The position numbers were made by a program, and so were the translations under genes. Below the pieces are notes generated by a model. It was not told the DNA's origin and searched no databases. It saw only the letters and a list, made by a program, of their open reading frames with translations. A stretch of 64,000 nucleotides of DNA. Source: Leucocoprinus leucothites (taxonomy: Eukaryota > Basidiomycota > Agaricomycetes > Agaricales > Agaricaceae). Positions 12,501-24,209 of this stretch are shown here, one piece after another. Numbering within the stretch: position 1 is the stretch's first letter; each line of letters begins with the position of its first letter. Location of the stretch: positions 1,054,001 through 1,118,000 of the forward strand of contig JAACJO010000001.1 in assembly GCA_013368445.1 (NCBI GenBank). The letters are read 5' to 3'.

Positions 12501-14055
12501 ATGGACGCTGCGTTTGACCCATACGCCTCTTACTCTGACAACTCCGCACCACATACTCCAGAGTCCCGTCCCTCTGACATGCAGCACTTTTACAAACCTC
12601 CCGTCGACGATGCCATCCGCATCTTTGCCGACCATTCTGACGACCCTCATGCAGAGGTCCACCCCGTACAGGAGCCCGGATATTGGCCGCCTCAATCGGC
12701 TCCAGTGCCATCCGGCTTCTTTAACAACAATAACGGATCCCGGACATCTCTCCTCCAGGAGCTTTATGACGATCACCAACAGGCCAATACAGACGTTTAT
12801 TCCGATCATTCGGCCAACTCTGATAACTGGTCTTTGAGCCATAATCAACAGCAGTCACAAATTCAGGCAGCTCAGCAGCAGCTACCGACGCGCCCACACG
12901 ACTACCAGATGATTCGTCGAAATACCTTCCCTACCGTCCGGTATGATAGAGAAGATGGCATGCCCATCCAACAATACCCTCCTTTCATGCCACAGCAATC
13001 ACACTACTCGCGTCCTCAACAACTCTATTCTGAACAAATTCCGTTGTCTGCTGAACCCACTTCTCTCTCTGACAACTTCATTCCTGCTGCTTATAATGAC
13101 ATTCACGACCCTACCAACATAAAGTTGGAAGAGTCTGGTTCCATGATGGTTCCTTCTCATCCCTTCTTCCGCCCCCAATCTTCTGGTGGACTTCCTCCCC
13201 TGGGCATGCCCTACATGGGTCAGCACAACGGCCTTCATGTGCAGCACACTGACGATGCTGCTTCAAAGGAGACTCAGTACCTCCGCCGCCGCTGCTTTAA
13301 TTGTCATACTACCGAGCCACCTTCGTGGCGGCGCTCGACCCTCAATCCCGGAAAAATCGTCTGCAACAAGTGTGGCCTTTATGAACGCACTCATTTGCGA
13401 CCACGCCCCCTTCGCTTTGACGAATTGCGGGCAGGAAACAAGCAGCGCAAGGCCTCGAAGGGCACTGTAAGCCCTAAGGCCAAGATGTCTGCAATTGTGA
13501 AGAAGGAGCCCCGCGAGTTCGGTCTCGTGCGACGGGCCTCTGTGTCTTCCAACGGGTCCGTACACTCTGGGAGTGGCGCCAGTGACTGGGACGATAATGG
13601 TGTGTTTGAAAAACCGTCTATACTCAAGTTCTTGTTTACTGACCAACACAGTTTCCGTGTACTCTTCAGGTTCTGCGCCCCCGACTTCCTTCAACTCGCC
13701 CAACGTTCAGACTTTCCCTCTCTCCCGCGATTCTCAATCGCCTCCGCACGACGGTGGCATTCGCCTCCCGAATGCACCGTTATCTGATATTGCTTCACTG
13801 TCGCAGCAACAATCGCTCCCTTCTCACCCGTCGACTCCTTCCCTTCCTCCGTCGACTCCCCATAAAGCCCAAACATCACCGGGATATTTCTCCCCTCCTA
13901 TGAATGCTGCCAGTCCGAACGCTACCAGCGCTCAGGCGCAGGAGTACTTCCGCCGCTCTCAGGAAGCTTCGCCTGGAGCTTGGACAGACTTGGCCCTCAA
14001 GGATGCTCCTACCACCATCCTGAGCAGTCCTGTGCCAACTCCTGTTGCTTCATGA
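12501..14055 (+). CDS. GATA-type zinc-finger transcription factor
   Basis: Two exons (12501-13599 and 13652-14055) separated by a 52-base intron encode 500 residues. The N-terminal half is Gln/Pro/Ser/His-rich with acidic patches and looks like an activation region. The zinc finger has Cys265, Cys268, Cys288 and Cys291 and reads CFNCHTTEPPSWRR, then IVCNKCGLYERTHLRPRPLR, followed by a Lys/Arg-rich tail. The WRR and CNxCGLY motifs are diagnostic of GATA fingers. The 19-residue gap between the Cys pairs is longer than the usual 17 or 18. The C-terminus is Ser/Pro-rich with several SPPSTP-like stretches. GATA factors bind GATA-core DNA in the nucleus and in fungi control nitrogen use, light, iron or development. 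In basidiomycetes some control fruiting, but which role applies here cannot be read from sequence. No neighbour lies within 8 kb on either side. The next frame just after the stop also looks coding-like (see findings). Confidence 0.9.
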
Positions 14056-15337
14056 GCGAGAGGCTGGGCTGTTCTCTGTGACTCCTGTGAATTCAACTCT
14101 ACAAAATTCCCCTACAGCGTCGATGCCCTTCACGCCACCCATGTCCTATACATGTTATCTATTTATCTATGACATCAAGAAAATGTACTATCATGGGCTC
14201 TCATATCCTGTATCATCCCTATCCCTCCCCCCTCTTTCCACCCCAGCGCTTTTCGCTCTTCACAGCTTTCTTGGAACAATTCGTTTTCTTTAGCATGGAC
14301 TCATTTTTTATTTCTTATTACTTCTTTGTTCTTTTTTTAGTTATATACTTCTTTTCTTCTCTATATGGTGCTTGGTTTGTAGACCAATTCTTCCATTCTC
14401 ACTCCGCTGTGCGGTGGATCACCCCCGTTATTTATTTCTATCTCCATGTAGCCCACATTCATCGTATCCGTTTTTTGTGCTTCTTCCCATCTCCTCAGAG
14501 GCTGTTGTACTATTATTCCCCCAGAAGATACCTCCGATGATTAGAGACCTCGAGATCGCCCATGCGTATTTCCCTTTATTATCTCGATACCAAACAATTA
14601 GTACGCATCCATACTACTACACATACCTTTTCTATAGCATCAATTCGGCTTTTACGGACGATATCCTGATGAACGGAAGAACGGAATGAATAAAATATAT
14701 TTATATTTGTCCTTCTCTCGTATCTAGGGTGATCTGCTCCTCGATGGTCGTGAAAATCACCCTGGTCCCCGATGTGATATGTGATGTTTTGAGAGAGAAC
14801 AACACGCTACGTTCATAATGCATATGAGTTGGCGTCGTAGGTGAGATGGGCTCTAGGTTTAATTAGCCAATTAACCAAGCCGGTGGTATCGGTCAATATT
14901 TAGCCTAGCCTCCACAACCGCACTGAATCGCACTGGGTGGGTGGTAGTGGCTGGGCACAAGATTATCTTCTTCGGAAGAACGCTGTCGTCATGATGCTCA
15001 TAGGTAATTAGACCATTCGTGTGTACAACACGCGGAATCGACCGCGGAACGTTATTCCTGCCGCTGAAGGCAAATTACAGCTGTAGAGCTGCTCTGCCAT
15101 CCTATCCTAGCTGTATTCGTGTAATCGTTTATCCTGGACACCATTACCGCTCATCGTGTAACAATAGGAATGGTGAAGAAAATGAACTACAATGAAAGGT
15201 AAAGTCTGTCTGTCAGCCGTCCTTTTGGCTCAAAGCGATCATTGTCTGCTAATAATGACCAGCTCTGAGGATATAGCGAGCAACCTTGAAATTAGTCCAT
15301 GCCGATTCGGAGCGCTGTGGCGTCAGACATGAGGAAT

Positions 15338-15350
15338 CCCCCCCCCCCCC
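15338..15350. repeat. Poly-C tract (13 C)
   Basis: A run of 13 cytosines in non-coding DNA. Such runs are prone to length variation and sequencing error. Confidence 0.7.
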
Positions 15351-18300
15351 GAGTGTTCTTGAATATTCAACACAAGAGGGTTAATGATATGTTCATTATA
15401 TCGGTAGCAGTGAAGTGCATTGGGGTGTGGAGAACCGCATAAGACAAACAACGGGGACAATCAGGGAGTACATATTATTAATTAGAAATAGCTTCAGAGT
15501 GGATCGGGAGGCACAATGGAGGTCTAGTGTCATTGCCACATTGAATTTGGCTCCTATAGTCATGTAGTATATATATCGTACCCAGTGTAGGCCTGTCTTC
15601 TACAGGGACCGAGCTGAGCGCTTTACAGTCGTACAATAAGATGTGTTTCAAGTCCGAGCCTCGAGTGCCAAGAGTCATGAGCTTAGGAAGTAATAGAGTC
15701 AGATTCAGAAGTCCTTCTCGGTTCTGTCCCCAAAGTGCTCCTTGCTGCCGGTTCTGTAAGTAGTCTGTGGCGGCTGCGGGGAAGCATATGCTGTTACGGC
15801 GCCGTGCCGGAGTCCCAGAATATCCAGTCCAAGCGCAATTCAAGCTTAGTTGAAATGGGGGACAATGTAATGGGGAAGCCCTATCCGAAGGTGGCAGTAC
15901 CTTCCATGGCTCGAATGTTTTTCTTAGATTGCCAGTAGAACCCATTGATTGGCCTCGTGTTAGCTTATGTGCGGTGCTGAAGCTCGAACAAACAACTCAT
16001 GTCTTTCTTTGTCAACCACCTCCGCTCAGGCGACCATTTCAAGTCGTTTGGGTGACTACTCTGGTGCATTCGATGTTCAATTACCTCCGCATTACGAACC
16101 CTTTACTCCTTCTTTGAGTCACCATACCGTCATCGTCAGTGCTGTTTTCCTGGACCTGATTACAAACGACTTAGGAGAACTACACGGGGTCCGGGCGTCC
16201 GCCGCTCAAGCTTAGAAGGGAAAGCGATGGAATGAAATTTGCCTTGGGAAGAAATCTGACTCTGACCTGGGCAGATTCCTCAGTGTCATGTTTAGGGGTG
16301 ACCGTGCGCCTGGGTGAAGACCGGAGCCTTAGCCCACATTGAACGTTCATGTGCGGCACACAGGTACGTACGTGACGGCCCGTGGTGGGAATGTCCACGG
16401 ACATCCGTTGGTTCGACCCCTCTATCGTTGTTCAGGCGGACCAGCAGGCGTCTCATACGAACATCGGCGGCCGCTTTTCAGGATTGAGCACAAGTCGCTG
16501 GGTGAATTGGAGCCTTGCGTTATTTTTTTTCAACAGATTTTCGCTTTGCGCTTTAGCCTTCCTTTGAGCATGCGATCGACGCAAACAATGGATTACGGGT
16601 TCAACGGAGTCGACGAATTGGATTACAAGCCTTTTCTGGATCAAAAGCTCGGCGGGCCGGCGTCTAAGTACAAGGGGAAAGATAAAGGCGAGATAAAGCC
16701 AGACCTTTACCAGGTGCTCACTCGGAGGTCCCAAATTTCAAATGATTTTGACTCGCTGAGAACGCTACTAGCAGTGACGCGGCTTACCCATTAGGCGCAC
16801 TCGGCCCTCGTGGCGCCCACGCCTTTGTGCAAACTCCTCTTGAGGTGTGTACCTGATGTGCGTTTGATGTTTACGCGTGAATCTCGCCGCAATACCGGTA
16901 CACTCAAAAGTGGCCGCCGGGTGGCGAAAGCGGTTCGGCTTGTGTGGCGAGTGGCCTAACAGTTGGCCGAGCTACTTATTCTGTAAGTTAGAACTTTAAT
17001 CGCGAAATTTTGGGGACCAGTGGCTCTAACTTGTATTTACTAGTATATTCCGTCATACGAGTTCGATGTTAACTAGCCCAATATAACATCGTAGTATTCT
17101 GTGGCGGATCGGAATTGTACTATGCGAAGCTTACCTGGATGAAGCCTTCCGGGCTGAAGCTACATGGATCCGCCGTATGAATAGAGGAACAATGACGAGC
17201 CCAATTGACTCCACCTCTCGCTCAAAATGCACACAAGTCATCAGACCTGCTTATACTCCTTGTCATTCCTAATCTAGGCAAGAATGGGACAAACATAGGA
17301 GCCTGCGGAAAAGCCACTAGAAGGCATGAGCCAAGGGGCTTCGTTCTTCTAAAATTCCGAGCCCGAGGTGAGCGCCTATTTCAAATTGGAGTTGTGGAGG
17401 AGGCATAATCGAATAGCCTGTATCTGACTCAATTAGACTCCAAATTTCAGATGTTCATTCCGATTTCTCTAGGCTCTAGTCGGTGCTCTGAGCCGGAAAA
17501 GGGCTGGAGAGAGTATGTGCAAAACATTTGGGTGGATGTCAGATGAGCTGTTTTGGAGGGTTAGTGTGGTACTATGACAGCTACTCGGAGATATCGAGGA
17601 AGATTGAATGGGGTCATGAACATCAGTGAACATCTCCTTCATGTATGTGCTTTCACCTGAAGGCTCGAGCACGTCTCCGTTGAATTCGCTGCCGTGACCT
17701 CATGCTTGCAGGAAAAGGACTAAACCCTAATAAAAGGCATATATAACCAAAGGCGTGCTAGTCGGGAAAAGGCATTCAAGTCCGAGAACGGATAGGCCCG
17801 ACGTCCATGACGCAGTCCGCCTTACGTTCTTAGGCACATCTTGAGGGGTCATGACTTTGTGTGACTCTTGTAAATCAACAATGACAGCAGAATCATGAGT
17901 ACGTTTATAGGTCACTCACAGTTTACTTTCATGGGAGGCTCAACGTACAGCAGCCAACCATTTGTCACAGATGGAGTATCCGCTAGACACAAGTTGCATT
18001 TTAAACCTTTTCCTCGCCCTTCTGTATATCGAGTGTGTCCGGCAGCTCAGCTTCCACTTGCTTTACAAGCTTGTTCAATGGCAAGTGAACACCCCGCACG
18101 AGCCGACGTTCCTGAGCCGGCACGATAGCAACGAATTCCACGATATCTTCTCAACCCACCTTACACCTCCCTACACCGATTCTCCAGAAGAGTCAGGACC
18201 GGCACCCAGACTTTTCTTCTATTACATATCGCTTGACTTAATATCTATGCGGATCGTCGCTTGAGGCCAATCAACGATCGAGCCAGGGTGTTGGGGGCTG

Positions 18301-21300
18301 ATCAATTGGCCGAACACTCGCCTAGAACTGGGGTTCTTCTGAACGGCTGGAAGCACCCCGTCCCTGGTGTTCGCCTGCCTTCAAGCGACAATAGTGATGG
18401 CTCGCTAATTGTCAATAGGGCTTATCCACGTTTATCGTGGTTTTTCGGACCGTTTATAACGGATTAAAGTGAGGCTAGTTCAAATTTCAGAACTTCCCCA
18501 GAAGTAACAAAATTAAATGGTGAAGAGCAAGTAATAGTCGAATGGCTCTCTCGCCTTGAGCCTAGACTCACATACCCCCACTACCCCTAAATTGACGTGG
18601 CGGAGGTTAGGGCGAGAAAAACAGAACTTGATGGAGTAAAACACAATGGTGGTTGCATGAAACGGAACAAATTTTACCGTTGACTCCATGAAGTGGATCA
18701 TTGCGACGCGACTTGATACCCATGTAAAACCATTGCACGTTTTGTAACACGCTTGAAGGAGGAACGTACGATCAACTTCGCACTCTAACTGTGAGCGGCT
18801 CACCCTTCTCAAGTACACTGGTAACTGCTCATGTCTTGTACTGGGAAGGACCTTCATTCAGTCGGAGTCCGAGGACCTTCGTTTCGCAACAAAAGTACTC
18901 ACAAACCTGAAGAGCTCCAGAGTAATCCCTAATTCTAGTGACAGAGACACTCGACCGCTCCTTCTATATATGTATTTCATATTTTTGCTCACATCCTTGC
19001 ATTGCGATCTTATTTGGCAATATGTGAAGTTGGGTGGACTGTTACTATGCTCACTCCCTCGACTTGTCGAAGAAGCGGGAGGCTGATTGTATCAGTTACC
19101 GGCGTGCGCATCTAAAGGAACTGGAGTGGCCAAATGATCTCGTTCACTCGATTTGATTTCGACTTGACTTCGTGTCGCCCGAGCCTCGTTCCGAAATTGC
19201 GCGAAAATCTCTCGTTAAATCTTGCACCACATCGAAATCCCCACATCTCTACGCCTTCGCATATGAAGTCACGAATTTCCCAACATGGAGCTGGAGCTGG
19301 GTACTTGAGGTGGGCACTTGCTCTACGTGTGAAATGTTCATCAAGTGCATTATCAGGTGTAAGTACTCCAGGTGTAGAAATTGAAAAAAAGGCGTCAGGT
19401 GCAGCCCCGAGACTGGTTCAATAACGCCTTTTTGCAGATATACCTCATGGGCATGGCCCTCGCCAATCCTACTACTAATCATCTCCACCTTTCTGATATC
19501 TGGATAGTATTTCTAAAACACACTCGGTGCTCATGATGAACGCTAGTCCGCGTACCTCACGCGCATGATTACCAGTCTTGCATAGTCAGCACAAGCTCCC
19601 CGGCGAAGAAAAAATTTCCTTGCTCTGGCCCGCCGAAAACAAAGGCCATTCTGAATCATGGAGTCGTATCGAGACTGCATCATACTGGTTCATGCAGGGG
19701 TGCTACCAACCCTTCTGACAGGTGCCCAGAGCGATCAATGGAGTTTGGGGCAAGCCGGGGCCGGTGAATAAACCTGAAGCAGTCCTTTTGTTGATCCTTT
19801 TACCCTTGTTTCTTCTTTTTGAGCGAAGCCAAGACGACTTACCATCCACCAAATTCCAATGGAGAACGGTGGCTGTTGATAGGCCCCAATTTGACTTGAG
19901 TTCACCTTGGAAGCTTACGCTGGATTCTGCGGTTCTATCCCCACAGAATTTAGCTGGCCCTTACTCTCGCTTGAGCACCAACTGTTACAATTCAGGGCCA
20001 ATTTTCTACTGCGCGTGGCCTCTGGAAGAAATAGTCAGGATGCCCTCTGTTTTGCTTCCCACACGTTCGCCAACCCAAAGGGAGTAGAAGAACATAATGT
20101 TTTCTGGTGGAAATGTTCTTCAGTGTCAATGGACAAAGGACGCTTTATTCCCTGCAGTTGAGAGGCCCATGCTATGAAGTCATCAATAGAGATAGACGCT
20201 TACTACACAGGAACAAGCTTCCGACAATAACTATTTAAGATGGCTTACCTTCGGAAGGGCCATTCCTCTAACAGCAGTCTATCTATCAATAACCTAAGAG
20301 AAGTTGGCTACAATGTGAGGTTTGGAACGTGGATGCACCCCACCCTGGGCCCCTGGCACCCGGACCCTCGCACAAATTCAACTCGCAAGCCTATTCCTGA
20401 GGCTTTCAACCGCTGATCTGTAGACACTCGAGTAGGGACTAAAGTTGTTGACTCTGGTCCTCCGTGTAGGCTGTACATAAGGTGCACGACCCTGCAAGGT
20501 AAATAAGGTCACTTGGCCGCAACTCAGCCGCAGACTCTCCACAAGGAGATTCTAGAAGCCTCGAAATGGCCGGTTTGTTGCTCTGCCTTCCCCACCGGTC
20601 AACACTTGCCTTTTATGTTCCTCAGATTTATCTTCGTGAACCGAACGGACCTCGACCATTTTCAGCGCCAAGGGATGTCTCGTCATCGCCCACAGTGTAC
20701 TTCCACACACTGGACGAATTGCTACTATTCTCTGTGATATACGCACGAGGCAAAGCACACACATAGATCGGACAGGCAATAGCCCACGCTTCGCACTAAG
20801 AAGCAAGCGAATATCTATTTTCAACGGACACCAGATCGTCCATAATTGTACTTGCGGCGGAGAAAACCAGCGCTGGATCCCACGATGGGCGGTGTCGAGC
20901 TTCAACGAACGAACGAAAGACTCGATATGCGGCAGTACTGGGGACTTCTTGGAAGAGAAGTCTCTGTTAAGCTGTAAATAGAGATGCCGAGGCTGAGGAA
21001 CGAGAACTGTATTGTTGAAGTTATATCACGCGGCCTGTGGCACCTGGCAAACTCATCGTGTCGAGGAGACTAGAGAGCCGAAATTGAATCCGTTAAGGCA
21101 CGATTCTCCAAGCATATGCGGGCCGCGAGGTCTTTGTGCCAGGAAAGGTAGAGGTTTACAAACCTTGTCTCCGATGACCGACCTACACGGGAGATGGGCA
21201 CGAGTCTCTTCCTTCTATTTGTTATAGTTACTGGCTGGGAACTGTCTTAGAACCTCTTTCGACTAGTTTTAGCCTGAAGGCAGGGTTGAAAGGCGGACTG

Positions 21301-22690
21301 GACTTACCAGTCTTAATAGTGGGTATGATTATGCACATAGCCACAACCAACCCTGCCGGCACACACCCGCGGCGGGCAACCCAGACGCCTCTCAGAACGA
21401 TGCGCGGACGCTTCTCGCACCAAAAAAGCGATACACTTCCATTTTATTTTATTTTCATTTCAGCTTCCCAAGCGCCCGAGGAAGGTCGAACCAAGGCTAC
21501 AGGGAGAGGCCGAGAGGGTCTATGAAAGTAGTGCTCACGAAGGTAATGCCACCGACTCTGAGAGTGGGTGTTCATGCTGGTCCGTGGATATCTGGTATTC
21601 CATTGACAGGCCTGATCAGCGCGATGAACCATGTCGATGTCCACCTTTGGAGCGCAGGGCGTTCGAATAAGTATTGGTACATGTTTCTGTGGAACGTCAA
21701 TGTCATTGCTTCCGGGGCAAGCGGTATGACGAAGTGTTTATCCTTGTTGTTTCTCTAGAAGGCTGTCTGGCTTGGGGCAGACAGGCCAAGGTTTCAGCGC
21801 CCTCCTGGAATGTTATACTCTGTCTACTCGGACAACTATTGAGATTTTCATTAGCGACTGCTAACCCCAGAGCTTTCATCATTACGACTTTGACTCTGAT
21901 AGACCATGCATGGGTGTCGTGCCACTGCAAGTGAAAGCGGAAAAATAGCTGCAGTGAATGTGTCATCTCGGGGTTGAGGAAGTTAAAAGAAGTCGGCAAA
22001 CCTCTGGAGACGATTCAAAGATAACCATATTTTGCTTTCCACATACTTGGAAATACCGTTGAGTTCGCTCCAGGGTCCGGGACGCCCAAGCATGCCCTAG
22101 CACCGTGTGAGGAATGAGATGAATATAGACCTACAAGAAATGGAACATGAACGGGCGTCCACCGACCGTGCTGGGATATCGCCAAAGCAGACTCAACCGA
22201 TACATTCGCAGAATGTCTCTCGATGAGCGCGCAGGGTGTCATGCATCAAAGAGTCCTTCTATCATAGGTCTTGCCAGTAGGGGAAAGTGCCAGAGCTAGG
22301 AGCATCCGAGTCTGTTGTGATACATAGGTGGGGACGATATGTAGTACCTCCAGCAATTCGAATGCCGAGAGAGCTCGGGAATTTGGAAAGCAAATAATAC
22401 TGTTGACATGTCAACTGACCACTGAAAGTCCGAAAGGTAAGCACATCCCTTGGCCTATATTTTCATTCCGCCGGTCTCAGCCTGTCACAATTTGTACCAC
22501 GAGTACCTAGATAGCAGTTTACCAAGTATCCAATGGTTCAGGCTCAATGGAGGACCGGAAGAAAAAATAGCAGTGATCCAGGAGTAGCTGATGGTCTCCG
22601 ATTTTAAATTTTGTTGAGTTAGCATAATACCGAAACTGCGGTTCTTGACTCGCGTATACAAGATCTTTGCATGAGCAACAAATAAGTAAT

Positions 22691-22722
22691 GAGCTTGCGA
22701 TGAAGTGAGCTTGCGATGAAAC
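22691..22722. repeat. Two-copy 16-base tandem repeat
   Basis: The unit GAGCTTGCGATGAAGT is followed directly by a second copy that matches at its first 14 positions. It lies in non-coding DNA with no other copies noticed. Confidence 0.6.
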
Positions 22723-24209
22723 TCGTATGAGTCGTCATGGTCTGACGTGTGTGTCAAGAGTTACAGGTTGAACGTGCTAATACGTCCGTACACTATTTTG
22801 TTTCAGGATCATGAACCACACGAATTTGGCCATAACCTCCTTAACATCTATACATACAATACACAGCTTCGTATGCAAGTGTTCGAAACCTCTAGTTGTT
22901 CTCGCATGTCAAAGCAAGGGTGGCAAGGACGAGCGAAGCTTCAGCTTCACCGAATCCCATGGATTCAAGGTCCCTTTTAGGAAGCACGACCATGTGGTGG
23001 ACTGACTTATCCGAGGAGCCAAACTGTTGTCACCAGCATGTCGTCGTATACACATAGATCCTCAGCAGATCGTGCGATACAAGCGGTTTCCCAGCATCGC
23101 TTGAATTCGACGAATTTCCAAGAAGCACTTCTCCACGTCCAGCTAGATAGCCTAAGCTCTCATGTAGTCGAATTGCGAGCCCTTCGAGGGCACACTCCCA
23201 GATCATTGGTGTCTATGGCTCCTGCCCGCAGGCTTTCTGAACTATCTTTTTTCTACATCTGGTAAAAATAGGATTGACTGGTTGTTGCTAGTCCACCATG
23301 AAATACCAGATGGCGGTGTGACGGGCAATAAGACCTTGTTCATTGAGAGAAAGTTATGTCGCGACGTACAACCAGTGGAAAGGAATGTGGGAGGACCCAA
23401 TAGAGATGCACCAGGTATTTTTGGTGGCAAGTCGTCCATATGTGGGTTGGGGAGGGAGAGTAAGTGAAGCGCATGCTCAGCGCTCAAGCGCTCAACTGTC
23501 ACTTTCCTGGAGCAATATCATGGTCCTTCCGCGGTGATTTCGCCTGACTGAACACGGATACCATCCATTGTCGAAACTCTCGTTCTCGCAGGCGTCTTTA
23601 AGTCTGTCTACACACAAGGAGATCCGTCTGATAACTGGTCTTCGGGGTAGTACGTCCATTGAAAGTAAGGGTTTGTCAACAGATCTAAACCAATACTGCT
23701 GGTGCATATTTAATATTGTAAATGGCTCAACTGGGCGTGACGGTAATGAGCTGAGGGTTCTCATAGTTATTTGAAGCATCAGATTCTCAATACTCAGTCC
23801 TCCAAGTCGTGTCACGCCAGATAAACTCAGGGATAGTAGATATGGGGGGGCGTTGAAACAACGTGACTTCGTCACCATAGGTATTTCGACAAATATTTAT
23901 TACTGTTTACATGACAGAGGCTTTGATTCGAGCCATCGGAGGAGAGATGACCGCTCAGCGGGAAAATCTATGGAGACCTGGTTTCGTGATGGCACGGCAG
24001 TAATGGCATTCGAGACGCGATAAAATAGCAAGGTAAAATGGGGTAGCATGCTCGTGGATCATTAATCATTAACCGGATAGAAGGCTGCGGCTTCAAATTT
24101 CAATTTCAAAGCTCAGATGAAAAAGCACACGTGATTATCTCATTTGTTAGAGGCCGTCACAACTGCAGTCACAGTAATTTTAGAAAGTCAAATCCTTACT
24201 GGTCTTGCG

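Larger units (their letters stand above)
14056..24209. other. Gene-poor interval downstream of the GATA factor
   Basis: In 10.2 kb no gene could be supported. About 14056-14700 is strikingly pyrimidine-rich on the plus strand, which depletes stop codons and creates spurious open frames; it is probably the 3' untranslated region and flank of the GATA gene. Beyond that, open frames of up to about 155 codons (15478-15945 minus, 16339-16794 plus, 23492-23878 minus) show no recognisable domains or coherent splice chains. No transposon proteins, long repeats or tRNA genes were noticed. The final few hundred bases before 24210 should contain the NOP14 promoter. Confidence 0.6.

Noticed and set aside
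15478..15945. 155-codon open frame on the minus strand
   Set aside because: No recognisable domain; isolated in non-coding DNA.
16405..16425. GGTTCGACCCC resembling a tRNA T-loop
   Set aside because: The flanking stems do not pair and no acceptor stem or anticodon arm could be drawn.
16339..16794. 151-codon open frame on the plus strand
   Set aside because: The C-terminal part is charged and looks mildly coding-like, but there are no homologous motifs or neighbouring exons.
4061..24209. A transposon or virus-derived island
   Set aside because: No polymerase, integrase, transposase or capsid motif, no long terminal repeats and no clear target duplications were seen, so the idea has no direct support.
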